NCBI GenBank assembly: GCA_016866775.1
Contig: VGLJ01000014.1
Location: 18,090 to 82,089, forward strand
Source: Candidatus Rokuibacteriota bacterium
GTDB lineage: Bacteria; Methylomirabilota; Methylomirabilia; Rokubacteriales; CSP1-6
Length of the DNA stretch: 64,000 bases
Direction of reading: 5' to 3'
Shown in pieces: positions 25,009 to 33,501 of the stretch. Under the pieces are notes generated by a model. It saw only the letters and a list, made by a program, of their open reading frames with translations, did not search any database and was not told where the DNA came from. The position numbers were made by a program, and so were the translations under genes. The stretch's first letter is position 1. Every line of letters begins with the position of its first letter.

Positions 25009-25242
25009 CTAGCCCTTCAGCTCCTGGAGGACCGTCGCGCGGTCGAACCCCGCGGCGACGAGCTGACGCACGATCAGTCCCACGTGCTTTTTCGTCAGAT
25101 CCTGTGGCCCGTGGCCGGGGAGCGTGATCTTGATGCCATGCCCGTCGAACTGGCGGTGGCTCGTCTTCTTGCCCGGCGCTTCGACGAACCCGTGGCTCAG
25201 TAACCAGCGCTCCATCGTGCGACGCGTGACTTCACCGCCCAT
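25009..25242 (-). CDS. HicA-like toxin family protein without HicB partner
   Basis: The 77-residue protein has the HicA/YcfA double-stranded-RNA-binding-like pattern: SHRQF with His29, the catalytic position in HicA mRNA interferases, then ITLPGHGPQDLTKKHVGLIVRQL. HicA usually has a HicB antitoxin gene immediately beside it. Here the flanking genes are gamma-glutamyltransferase and a cupin, so it appears orphaned. It may be silent, inactive or controlled in trans. The ATG start at 25242 lies 41 bases from the divergent cupin. Confidence 0.8.
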   Translation of the reverse strand: MGGEVTRRTMERWLLSHGFVEAPGKKTSHRQFDGHGIKITLPGHGPQDLTKKHVGLIVRQLVAAGFDRATVLQELKG

Positions 25243-25283
25243 GTCGGCGTCGTCGTAGTATCACGCCATCTCCAGGAGGCCAC

Positions 25284-25637
25284 ATGGCGATCATTCGCGT
25301 CTACGCAGGATCCGACGGACAGTCGCACTTCGAAGAGATCACGCCGAAGCTCGAGCCGCGCGGCGACAAGTCCGCGAGCGCCGAGCTGATCCCGGGCAGC
25401 GGCATCGTCGTCCGCCGGTTCGAGTCCGATCGCTCGAACCCGTGGCACCACGCGCCCGGACGTTACGCGGTGTTCACGCTGTCGGGGGCCGTCGACATCG
25501 AGATCGGCGACGGCACGGTGAAGCGTCTCGGCCCAGGCGACATCCTGATCGCCGAGGACCTCACGGGTCAGGGCCACGCCACGCGCGAAGTCGGTCCCGA
25601 GGCGCGCGTGTCGATCTTCGTGCCGCTGCCGAAGTGA
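25284..25637 (+). CDS. Cupin domain protein
   Basis: This 117-residue protein is a small single-domain cupin: NPWHHAPGRYAVFTLSGAVDIEIGDGTVKRLGPGDILIAEDLTGQGHATRE contains both cupin motifs (His-His and a late His), with metal ligands partly kept. A Shine-Dalgarno AGGAGG lies six bases before the ATG. The second cupin follows five bases after the stop, so the two form a small operon. The role is unknown; such proteins are often metal-dependent isomerases, dioxygenases or sensors. Confidence 0.88.
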   Translation: MAIIRVYAGSDGQSHFEEITPKLEPRGDKSASAELIPGSGIVVRRFESDRSNPWHHAPGRYAVFTLSGAVDIEIGDGTVKRLGPGDILIAEDLTGQGHATREVGPEARVSIFVPLPK

Positions 25638-25642
25638 CGGCG

Positions 25643-26107
25643 ATGGACCCGGTCACGATCACGATCAGCGATCTCGTCAAGGGTCCGATCGCGCCACGCG
25701 CGAACGGCACCTGGCCGAACGTACTGCACACGCGCGTCGAGGAGATCGTGAAGCAGATGGGGCCGGCGCCGTGGTCGAAGCGCATCATCGCCGACGAGCG
25801 CAACCTCGTCACGCTGATCGCGAGCGCGCCCGGCGGCGGCAACCGGCCGCACTGGCACCGCGAGTTCGACGAGTGGTGGGTGGTGCTCGCCGGCACGCTC
25901 GAGTGGGAGCTGACGGGCGACGTGGTCGTGCGCGCGCGGAAGGACGACATCGTGTGGGTGCCGCGCGGCGCCGTGCATCACATCCGCAACGTGGGGGCCG
26001 ACCTCTCGCTCCGGCTCGCCGTGGCGATGCCGCCGGCGATGCACTACTTCAGTCCCTGCGAGCAGTGCGGCTACGACGACGACGGCCCGCGGGAGTGGTG
26101 CGTGTGA
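25643..26107 (+). CDS. Cupin domain protein
   Basis: The 154-residue cupin has a clear metal-binding set, RPHWHREFDEWWVVLAGTLEWEL followed by GAVHHIRNVG, that is HxH, Glu and a later His. It resembles the 3-hydroxyanthranilate-dioxygenase/phosphomannose-isomerase-like cupins. A Cys-x-x-Cys near the C-terminus (PCEQCGYDDDGP) could bind a metal or serve redox. It starts five bases after the first cupin. The substrate is unknown. Confidence 0.88.
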   Translation: MDPVTITISDLVKGPIAPRANGTWPNVLHTRVEEIVKQMGPAPWSKRIIADERNLVTLIASAPGGGNRPHWHREFDEWWVVLAGTLEWELTGDVVVRARKDDIVWVPRGAVHHIRNVGADLSLRLAVAMPPAMHYFSPCEQCGYDDDGPREWCV

Positions 26108-26111
26108 GCGA

Positions 26112-27094
26112 TCACTCGATGATCTGATCCGACCGGAGGAGCAGCGACCGCGGCACGCTCACCCCCAACGTCGCCGCGGTCTTCGTGTTGATGGCGAGCT
26201 GGAACTTGCTCGGCTGCTCGATCGGAAGATCGCCCGGCCGGGCTCCTTTCAAGATCCTGTCCACGTAGACGGCGGCGCGCCGGAAGAGGTCCGCGCGATC
26301 GACGCCGTACGCCACGAGTCCGCCCGCTTCACGAACTCGCTGAGGTGGAAGATCGACGGGAGCCGGTGTTTGATCGCGAGATCGGCCAGCCGCTTCAGAC
26401 TCGTCACGAAGATCGGGTTGGGCGTGATGACGACGGCCTCGTCCTTCGCCCTGGCCGCGTCGGCAAACGCGCGCTCGAATTGATCCGCGTTTTGGACCTC
26501 CAGGGAATGAAGCTGCACGCCGAGCTCGCGCGCGGGACCCTGGATCTCCCTCCAGTTCGACGCCGAGGCCCGATGCCCCGGGACCCAGATCACCCCGACG
26601 CGCGCGAGCCTCGGGACGATCTCCTTGAGCAGCCCCAGCCGCTTGCCGACGAGCTCCGGGGCCATCTGCGACAAGCCCGTGAGGTTCCCGCCGGGACGCG
26701 CGAGGCTGTCGACGATGCCCGTCGCGACCGGATCGCCCGCGGCCGCCATCACGATCGGAATGGTCGTGGTGACCTTCTTCGCGACCAGCGCGTCTTCGGT
26801 GACCGACGTCACGATGATCTGGACGTTGAGACGCGCGAGCTCGGCGATGAGTGCCGGCAGGCGCTCGTCCCGGCCGTGGGCATAGCGGTAGTCGATCCGG
26901 ATGTTAGTGCCCTCGGTCCATCCGAGCTCGCGGAGACCGAGCCGGAACGCGTCGTGCCACGAGGCCGCGTCGGAAGGCGAGAACGGCGACACGAGGCCGA
27001 TGCGTGCCGAAGTCGCCGGCGATTGGGCGGCACTCACGCGCGGTGAGGAGAACCCGGCACACGCCAGCGCGAGGAATGCTCGTCTGTCGATCAC
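26112..27094 (-). pseudogene. ABC transporter substrate-binding protein (PF04392 type), frameshifted near 26330
   Basis: The N-terminal part (from GTG 27094; DRRAFLALACAGFSS, a Tat-like leader) and most of the fold, including [25 protein letters not shown], read in one frame. At about 26329-26332 the frame is lost: HLSEFV should continue as [16 protein letters not shown], which is found one base off. One missing base (a G) after FV explains it. The end ([33 protein letters not shown]) is the family's standard ending. Joined, about 327 residues. These binding proteins are very abundant in soil bacteria. Either a sequence error or a recent mutation is possible. Confidence 0.85.
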
Positions 27095-27106
27095 GGGATG
27101 CGCGCG

Positions 27107-28702
27107 CTAGTCGTAGACGGTGACCAGGTAGTGACCGGGGTCGACGCGCGCTTCGATCACCGTCGGGTGATCCGCCGCGAGGGCGTTCTGAAGCGCCTTC
27201 GTGAGCTCTTCCGCGCTGCGCACGCCGACGGCGGGGACGCCGAAGTAATGCGCCGGCGTGTCCGGCGCGCGACCCGTCTCGGTGCCGTAGACCGCGAGGC
27301 TTCGACGCTCCTGCTTCACCTGGATCAGCGAGAGCCAGCCGTCGTCGAGCACCACGATCGGCAGCGCGAGGCCGAGGCGCCGCGCCACCGCCACCTCGCC
27401 GGCCGTCATCTGGAAGCAGCCGTCGCCGACGAGCGCCACGACCGGCCGCTCCGGATGCGCGAGCTTCGCCGCGATGGCGGCGGGAATCCCGAAGCCCATC
27501 GACGACCAGCCGTTGGTGATGAGGAACGTGCGCGGCGCGTAGGTCGTCCACTGGCTCGCGATCTGGTGCGTGTGCGCGCCGACGTCGAAGGCGAGGATGC
27601 CGTCGCGCGGCAACCCCTCGCGCACCACGTCGATCGCGTGGTGCGGGACGAAGCCCTGGGTCGCCGGTCGCAGCGCGCGTTGAAAATGGTCGGCGTGCGG
27701 GCGCGCGACGTCGGCGCCCCATTCGCGTTCTCCAGGCAGCGCGCGGCTCAGGCCTTCGAGCGACGCGTCGAGATCGCCGACGACCTGGTGCGCAATGACG
27801 ACGCTGCCGTCGGCATCGACGGCATCGACGTCGATCGCGAGGAGCGGCACGCGTCCGATCCACGCCTCGTATTCGACTTCGACGACGTCGTAGCCGAGCC
27901 CGACGATGAGATCCGCGCCGCGCAGGAGCTCGCGCTGGATCTGCCGCCGCGCGCGCTCGATGCACCCGAGCGCCAGCGGATGCGTCTCGTCGACGAGCCC
28001 CTTCGCCATCGTGGTCGTCGCGAACGGCAGCCGGTGGCGCTCGATGACCCGGCGGAGCAGATCGACGTTACGCAGACGCATGGCCGACGCGCCGATCACC
28101 GCGACGGGCCGCCGCGCCTTGCGCAGCATCTCGGCGGCACGCTCGAGCGCCTCGGGCGTCGCCGGGTGCGCGCGGCTCACCGCGGGAACCGCCGGCACGT
28201 CTTCGGTTGCGGGCGCCATCGCGACGTCTTCCGGCAGATCGAGATGCACCGGGCCACACGGCTCGCCCAGGGCGATCGCGACCGCCTCGGCGACGATCGA
28301 GCCCACGCGCCCCGGTCGGAGCGGAAGCGTCGCCTTGGTGATCGGCCCGAAGAGCGCGTGATGGTCGATCGCCATCTGGATGCGGCGGCCGAGCTGGGCG
28401 GTCGGCACGTTGCAGGTGATGGCGATCATCGGCGAGCGATCGAGCCACGCGCACCCGACGCCCGTCGCGAGGTTCGTCGCCCCCGGCCCGAGCGTGGCGA
28501 TGCAGAGCCCCGGCGCGCCGGTGAGTCGCCCGGTGACGTCGGCGGCGAACGCCGCGGACCCTTCGTGCGCGGTGAGGACGAACGGCAGGTCGCCCGCTCG
28601 CATCGCGTCCATGAGCGGCAGCACGTTGCCGCTCGGGATCCCGAATCCATGCCGGATCCCGGCCGCGCGCAGCGTCCGCACGATCAGCTCGGCGTTGGTC
28701 AC
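27107..28702 (-). CDS. Thiamine-pyrophosphate-dependent enzyme (acetolactate-synthase-like)
   Basis: The 531-residue protein has the three-domain layout of acetolactate synthase-type enzymes. The catalytic Glu47 (TAHEGSAAFAAD) activates TPP. The TPP-binding motif reads VGDGCFQMTAGEVAVAR followed by LDDGWLSLI in place of the usual NN. It could be a benzoylformate-decarboxylase-like, sulfoacetaldehyde-acetyltransferase-like or ALS-like enzyme. Start GTG 28702 overlaps the VapC stop (GTGA), and the open frame upstream is the VapC region in another frame. The next gene downstream on this strand is the frameshifted binding protein. Confidence 0.9.
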   Translation of the reverse strand: MTNAELIVRTLRAAGIRHGFGIPSGNVLPLMDAMRAGDLPFVLTAHEGSAAFAADVTGRLTGAPGLCIATLGPGATNLATGVGCAWLDRSPMIAITCNVPTAQLGRRIQMAIDHHALFGPITKATLPLRPGRVGSIVAEAVAIALGEPCGPVHLDLPEDVAMAPATEDVPAVPAVSRAHPATPEALERAAEMLRKARRPVAVIGASAMRLRNVDLLRRVIERHRLPFATTTMAKGLVDETHPLALGCIERARRQIQRELLRGADLIVGLGYDVVEVEYEAWIGRVPLLAIDVDAVDADGSVVIAHQVVGDLDASLEGLSRALPGEREWGADVARPHADHFQRALRPATQGFVPHHAIDVVREGLPRDGILAFDVGAHTHQIASQWTTYAPRTFLITNGWSSMGFGIPAAIAAKLAHPERPVVALVGDGCFQMTAGEVAVARRLGLALPIVVLDDGWLSLIQVKQERRSLAVYGTETGRAPDTPAHYFGVPAVGVRSAEELTKALQNALAADHPTVIEARVDPGHYLVTVYD

Positions 28703-29121
28703 AGGTCGGAAGGCATGAGGGCCGGGATGACCCGACGCCCGTGAGCACGGTACACACGGAAGTCTCGGTCGAGAGTGAGGACACGAGCCGCTGGATGCCG
28801 TTCGACCATGCGCACGAGACACGCGTCGGCAAGCGACATGGGGACGTTCGCGTAGCGCATCATCAACCGGCGGAGAGCTTCCACGTCACTTTCAATGTCA
28901 TAGGCGACGTTCACAATGCCCCGCCCGACGAGCTCGAGTATCGTGCTGGGCCCCCGCGGTAGCTCCCTGACCAGGAAGCACGCCTCCGTGAGCACCGGTT
29001 CGCAGGTCAGGAGGGGAGGCGCGACGTCCGACCAGTGGGTCGCCGCCCAACGATGGTATCGATCGCGCCGGTCCACGAACGCGACGAGAGGTCCGGTGTC
29101 GAGCACGACACCGCGGATCAC
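28699..29121 (-). CDS. PIN-domain ribonuclease toxin (VapC-like)
   Basis: The 140-residue PIN-domain protein keeps the acidic active site: Asp8 (VVLDTGPL), Glu46 (VLTEACFL), Asp99 (LADACLV) and Asp118 (LTLDRDF). VapC toxins cut RNA, often tRNA, and are held in check by the antitoxin encoded just before. Its ATG overlaps the antitoxin stop (ATGA) and its stop overlaps the start of the TPP enzyme (GTGA), so three genes are translationally linked. Confidence 0.92.
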   Translation of the reverse strand: MIRGVVLDTGPLVAFVDRRDRYHRWAATHWSDVAPPLLTCEPVLTEACFLVRELPRGPSTILELVGRGIVNVAYDIESDVEALRRLMMRYANVPMSLADACLVRMVERHPAARVLTLDRDFRVYRAHGRRVIPALMPSDL

Positions 29122-29360
29122 CGGCCGAATGTCTTGAAGTAGGCCTTGTTCACCGAAAGATCACCGGGGCCCTCCAAGCACCCGACGAGATCCCGGGCGA
29201 GGTCGAGCGCCGACCCGCGTTTGGGCTTGCCGGCGTTGTCGTGGAGGGCGTGCTCCAGCGCGTTGCGGACGATCGTAGATTTCGTCGTCTTGCGACGACG
29301 CGCCATTGCGGTCAGCTTGGCGTCGAGCCCGTCAGGGACCTTTACCGACAGCGTCTTCAT
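29118..29360 (-). CDS. Ribbon-helix-helix antitoxin (VapB/CopG-like)
   Basis: This 80-residue protein (81 if the earlier ATG 29363 is used) has a ribbon-helix-helix DNA-binding N-terminus: KTLSVKVPDGLDAKL strand then TKSTIVRNALEHAL helix pair. The charged C-terminus (VNKAYFKTFGR) is likely the toxin-binding tail. It should repress its own promoter together with the toxin. ATG 29360 is preferred because the GAGGAG Shine-Dalgarno sequence lies three bases upstream; for ATG 29363 the spacing would be zero. Confidence 0.88.
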   Translation of the reverse strand: MKTLSVKVPDGLDAKLTAMARRRKTTKSTIVRNALEHALHDNAGKPKRGSALDLARDLVGCLEGPGDLSVNKAYFKTFGR

Positions 29361-29419
29361 CATCTCCTCGCTGTCTGCCCATTATGCCAGAGGCGTCATA
29401 CCTGGCACGAGGACGATGA

Positions 29420-31183
29420 TCAGCGGCTCACGGCGGGCGGATCGGTCCAGCCGCGCTGCGCGCGCAGCCCGGCGCGCCGCGCGGACGTTGCGGCCTCGTC
29501 GACCTCGACGCTCTCGCCCACGAACACCACGCCGTAGTCCTCGAACGCCGCGCGGCGGCTCACGAGCTCGTTACGCACGTCGCGCGCCACGCGCGCGGGC
29601 TCGCGCTCGAGCGGATCGCCCCAGCCCCCTGGGCCCGCGGAGTCCGCGCGGAGCACGTCGCCCCGCTTCATCGTCATCGTGAACTTGCCGGGAAGCTCGC
29701 GGTTCTCGCCGTCGGGATTCAGCACGTTGCTCGACGGGCGGCCCGGCGCGCCGCCGAAGAGTCCGTACGGACGGAAGTCGTGACGGTCCGCGCGCACCTG
29801 CAGGACCGCTTCGTCCTCCAGCAGCTTGTACTCGCGCCGGATCGACGCGCCGCCGCGATATTTCCCGGGGCCGCCGACGTCCTGGATGAACTCGGTCGAC
29901 AGGATCTGCAGCGGCTGCTCGGCCTCGGTGATCTCGACCGGCGGCAGCGACATGTTCGCCATCAGGTTCGCGTTGCCGTCGAGCCCGTCCGACCACGCGC
30001 GCCCGCCCCACGCGGAGCAGATGAACTCCACGAAGATGAACGGCGAGCGGTTCGGATAGTAGCCGCCGATCGAGATGCCGGTGTTGCCCCCTTCGGACGC
30101 CGCGATCGAGCGCTGCGGCAGCATCTTCGCGAGCGCGCCGAAGCACGTGTCGATCATGCGGAAGCCGGTGAGCCCGCGCGCGGCGGACGCGGCGGGCAAG
30201 ACGCCGTTCGCGATCGTGCCGGGCGGCGCGATGACGTCGATCGCGCGATAGAAGCCGGCGTTGCACGGCACGTCGTACGAGAGCACGGACTTCAGCGCCG
30301 TGTACGTCGCCGCCTTCGTGAACGAGTGCGTGTTGGTGATGGCGCCCTTCGGCTGCGGGGACGTGCCGGTCCAGTCGGCGACGAGCGCGTCGCCGCGCTT
30401 CTTGAACGTGACGAAGAGCCGGATCGGCTTGCCGTAGTCGACGCCGTCGTCGTCGATCCAGTCCTCGAAGGACCACTCCCCGTCGGGGAGCTCGGAGAGG
30501 ATCGCGCGGGTGAGGCGCTCCGTGTGATCGAGGATCGCCTCCATGTACGCCTGCACCTGCTTCACGCCGTGGCGGTGGATGAGCCGCAGGAAGGCTTCCT
30601 CGGCGATGTGACAGGCGGCGAGCTGCGCGCGAAGATCGCCGAAGACGCGCACCGGGATCCGCACGTTCTTCTCGAAGAGGCGGAAGAGCGTCTCGTTCGG
30701 CTCGCCCTGGTCGTACATCTTCACGGGCGGGATCCGCAGACCTTCCTGGTAGATCTCCGTGGAGTCGGACGCGTTCGACCCGGCGACGCGGCCGCCCATG
30801 TCGGTCTGGTGGCAGATGGTCGCGGCGAACGCCTGGCACTCGCCCTCGACGAAGATCGGCTTCAGCACGAAGACGTCCGGGATGTGCATCCCGCCTTCGA
30901 ACGGGTCGTTGAGGCAATAGATGTCGCCCGGCTTCATCCGGCCGCCGAAGCGCGCGATCGTGGCGGCGAGCGCGTCGGGGAACGAGCTCAGGTGCGCGGG
31001 CAGCGTGAGACCCTGCGCCACCGTGCGGCCGTTGCCGTCGCAGAACGCCGTGGAGTAGTCCATGTTGTCGCGCAGCACGCCGGAGTACGCCGTGCGCAGG
31101 ATCGTCAGCGCCATCTCGTCGGCGATCGACAGCAGGGTGTTGCGGAAGAGCTCGAAGCCGATCGGGTCGCGAGTCGCGTCCAT
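29420..31183 (-). CDS. Hydantoinase B/oxoprolinase family protein
   Basis: The 587-residue subunit is the HyuB partner of ATP-dependent hydantoin, N-methylhydantoin or 5-oxoproline hydrolases and acetone/acetophenone-carboxylase-like enzymes. Typical blocks are IGFELFRNTLLSIADEMALTILRTAYS at the start, GDIYCLNDPFEGGMHIPDVFV, GGRVAGSNASDSTEIYQEGLRIPP and the late GGAPGRPSS and GPGGWGDPLERE. It overlaps the hydantoinase A stop by one base. With the A subunit it forms a heteromeric ATP-using amidohydrolase or carboxylase. Confidence 0.95.
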   Translation of the reverse strand: MDATRDPIGFELFRNTLLSIADEMALTILRTAYSGVLRDNMDYSTAFCDGNGRTVAQGLTLPAHLSSFPDALAATIARFGGRMKPGDIYCLNDPFEGGMHIPDVFVLKPIFVEGECQAFAATICHQTDMGGRVAGSNASDSTEIYQEGLRIPPVKMYDQGEPNETLFRLFEKNVRIPVRVFGDLRAQLAACHIAEEAFLRLIHRHGVKQVQAYMEAILDHTERLTRAILSELPDGEWSFEDWIDDDGVDYGKPIRLFVTFKKRGDALVADWTGTSPQPKGAITNTHSFTKAATYTALKSVLSYDVPCNAGFYRAIDVIAPPGTIANGVLPAASAARGLTGFRMIDTCFGALAKMLPQRSIAASEGGNTGISIGGYYPNRSPFIFVEFICSAWGGRAWSDGLDGNANLMANMSLPPVEITEAEQPLQILSTEFIQDVGGPGKYRGGASIRREYKLLEDEAVLQVRADRHDFRPYGLFGGAPGRPSSNVLNPDGENRELPGKFTMTMKRGDVLRADSAGPGGWGDPLEREPARVARDVRNELVSRRAAFEDYGVVFVGESVEVDEAATSARRAGLRAQRGWTDPPAVSR

Positions 31184-33285
31184 CAGATCTCCTGTCCCAA
31201 TTCGACGACGATGTTGCCGTGCGCGTCGAGCGCGGCACGCGCGCCGGGCGGGACCACGCAGGTGGCGTCGTACTCCTCGACGATGACGGGACCGTGACGC
31301 GGCGTCGCGAGATCCGGCCGGTCGATGATCGGCGTCTCGCGCCAGCCGAGCTCCGGGCCGAAGTAGACACGGCGCGCGCCGCCGTTGCGCCCCGGGCCCG
31401 TGCGATCGACGCGGAGGACGTCGGGCACGCGCGGCCGGTCCGGAATCCCGAGCCCGACCACGCGCAGGCTCACGATCTCGACCGGCTCGTCCTCGCCCGC
31501 GCGGTGGCCGTACGTCCGCTGATGCTCACGGCCGAACGCTTCCTCGATGCCCTTGAGCAGCGCGCCGTCGAACGGTCCGCCGGACACGGGCACGGTCAGC
31601 TCGAACGACTGGCCCTCGTAGCGGCAGTCCGCGGAGCGCCGGATACGGATCGCGTCGGCACGGAAGCCTTCCGACGCGAGCTGCGCGCGCGCGTCGGCCT
31701 CCATGCGCCCGTAGACCTCGCCGAGCGACGCCGGCTGCATGCCACGGACGAGCCGGCGCCACGTGCGGACGTAGTGGTGCTCGACGTCCGCGAAGAGCAA
31801 GCCGAACGACGAGAAGAGACCGGGCGCCGGCGGCACGACGATGCGCCGCATCTCGAGCTGCTGCGCCATGCCGGCGGCGAAGAGGGGACCGTTGCCGCCG
31901 AACGCGAACAGCGCGTACTCGCGCGGATCGCGGCCGCGCTCGCTCGACACCGCGCGGATCGCGCGCATCATGTTCGACGCCGCGATCACGTGCGCGCCGA
32001 ACGCTGCCTCGGCGAGCGGCAAGCCCATCGGCCGCGCGATCCGCGCTTCGAACACCTCGTGCGCGCGCGCGGCGTTGAGCTTCACCGCGCCGCCGGCGAG
32101 CTCGCGGGGGTTCAGGAAGCCGAGGATCACGTTCGCGTCGGTGACCGTGGGCTCGGTGCCGCCGAGGTCGTAGCAGAGCGGACCGGGGAACGCGCCGGCG
32201 CTGCGCGGGCCGACCTGCAGGCTGCCGCCCGGATCGATCCACACGAGCGAGCCGCCGCCGGCGCCCACCTCCGCGAGGTCGATCGCGGGCACGCGCAGCA
32301 GATAGCCGGCGCCGGTGAGCAGCCGCGAGCCGTGCATGATCCCGCCGCCCACCTGGTACTCGGTCGCGCGGCTCACTTCGCCGTCCTCGACGATCGAGGC
32401 CTTCGCGGTCGTGCCGCCCATGTCGAACGTCACGAGCTTGCCGAGCCCGATCTTTCGCGCGAGCGACTGCGCGCCGACCACGCCGGCGGCGGGGCCCGAC
32501 TCGATGACGTGGACGGGCTTCGCGGCCGCCGCCTCGTCGGTCATGAGCCCGCCGTTGGACTGCATGATCATCAGCGGTGATTTCGCGCCGATCGTGTCGA
32601 GCCCGCCGCGCAGCGTGCGCAGATACCGCCGCACGATCGGCATCACGTACGCGTTGATCACGGTGGTCGACGTCCGCTCGTACTCGCGGATCTCCGGCAG
32701 CACCTCGGCGCTGACGGAGAGCGTGAGGCCGGGCGCCCTCTTCCTGACGATCTCGGCGATGCGCGCCTCGTGCTCGGGATTCGCGTAGGAGTTCAGCAGG
32801 CACACCGCGAGCGCTTCGATCCGCTCGCCCAGGAGGCGATCGAGCACGCGCTCGACCTCCGCGGGATCGAGCGGCGTCTGCACGCGCCCCTGCGCGTCGA
32901 CGCGCTCGGTGACTTCGAGACGCAGCGCGCGCTCGACGAGCGCGACGGGCTTTTCCCACGAGAGGTCGTAGAGCTTCGGCATCCGGATGCGCCTGATCTC
33001 GAGGACGTCGCGGAACCCCTTCGTGGTGATGAGGCCGGTGCGCGCGCCCTTCAGCTCGAGGATGGCGTTCGACGCCACGGTCGTGCCGTGCAGGACCTCG
33101 GCGAGGTCGTGCCCGCCGAGCCCCGTCTCGTCGAAGACCTCCCGCAGCCCGTCGACGATCGCGCGCGCGTAGTCGTCGACGCTCGAGGACACCTTGCGCG
33201 TGTGGATCCGGCCGCCGGCGTCGAGCAGGACGATGTCGGTGAACGTGCCGCCGATGTCGACGCCGACGCGGAAAGCCTGGGACAT
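31183..33285 (-). CDS. Hydantoinase/oxoprolinase family protein, A subunit
   Basis: The 700-residue A subunit has the ASKHA-type ATP-binding opening FRVGVDIGGTFTDIVLLD and a second phosphate loop FDMGGTTAKASIVEDG. HGTTVASNAILE and ALFAFGGNGPLFAAG are family blocks. It binds ATP to activate the ring or carbonyl substrate. It is the first gene of a two-gene operon with hydantoinase B. The substrate (hydantoin, oxoproline, acetone or acetophenone analogue) cannot be told from the sequence. Confidence 0.95.
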   Translation of the reverse strand: MSQAFRVGVDIGGTFTDIVLLDAGGRIHTRKVSSSVDDYARAIVDGLREVFDETGLGGHDLAEVLHGTTVASNAILELKGARTGLITTKGFRDVLEIRRIRMPKLYDLSWEKPVALVERALRLEVTERVDAQGRVQTPLDPAEVERVLDRLLGERIEALAVCLLNSYANPEHEARIAEIVRKRAPGLTLSVSAEVLPEIREYERTSTTVINAYVMPIVRRYLRTLRGGLDTIGAKSPLMIMQSNGGLMTDEAAAAKPVHVIESGPAAGVVGAQSLARKIGLGKLVTFDMGGTTAKASIVEDGEVSRATEYQVGGGIMHGSRLLTGAGYLLRVPAIDLAEVGAGGGSLVWIDPGGSLQVGPRSAGAFPGPLCYDLGGTEPTVTDANVILGFLNPRELAGGAVKLNAARAHEVFEARIARPMGLPLAEAAFGAHVIAASNMMRAIRAVSSERGRDPREYALFAFGGNGPLFAAGMAQQLEMRRIVVPPAPGLFSSFGLLFADVEHHYVRTWRRLVRGMQPASLGEVYGRMEADARAQLASEGFRADAIRIRRSADCRYEGQSFELTVPVSGGPFDGALLKGIEEAFGREHQRTYGHRAGEDEPVEIVSLRVVGLGIPDRPRVPDVLRVDRTGPGRNGGARRVYFGPELGWRETPIIDRPDLATPRHGPVIVEEYDATCVVPPGARAALDAHGNIVVELGQEI

Positions 33286-33300
33286 GGGGCCGAGACTACC

Positions 33301-33501
33301 TCAAGTCTCGCGTCGCGCGGCCGATAGAGCGCTGTGGAGGGCCTGCGCGGGGCGCAGTATAGCGGGGATGTGCGCCATGGCTCGGGCGAGCCAGGATGGT
33401 TGCGACGACGCGCACTTATGCGGGCCGAGCAGTAACAGCGCGTCCCCGATATCTTGCGGGGCGGCGCTGTGTAGCGCCCTGATCTTCCACGCTCGGCTCA
33501 T
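33301..33501 (-). CDS. Small hypothetical protein, translationally coupled to the integrase
   Basis: A 66-residue frame starts at ATG 33501, which overlaps the integrase stop (ATGA), and ends at 33301. The protein is rich in Ala, Leu, Ser and Pro (DIGDALLLLGPHK, ILRPAQALHSALSA). I do not recognise it. The coupling makes it plausible, yet codon use is not distinctive. It may be a remnant of a gene moved with the integrase, or spurious. The same 210 bases otherwise hold only a short hairpin, GGCGCT/AGCGCC at 33463-33478. Confidence 0.3.
   Translation of the reverse strand: MSRAWKIRALHSAAPQDIGDALLLLGPHKCASSQPSWLARAMAHIPAILRPAQALHSALSAARRET

Noticed and set aside
28699..28822. Upstream extension of the TPP enzyme to 28822
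   Set aside because: The 40 extra residues are Ser/Arg/Pro-rich, overlap the VapC coding region and precede the normal start of the fold; GTG 28702 is coupled to the VapC stop.
33286..33500. Possible attC or attI site beside the integrase
   Set aside because: A short hairpin (33463-33478) is present, but no matching core sites (GTTRRRY with RYYYAAC) in the right arrangement could be read.
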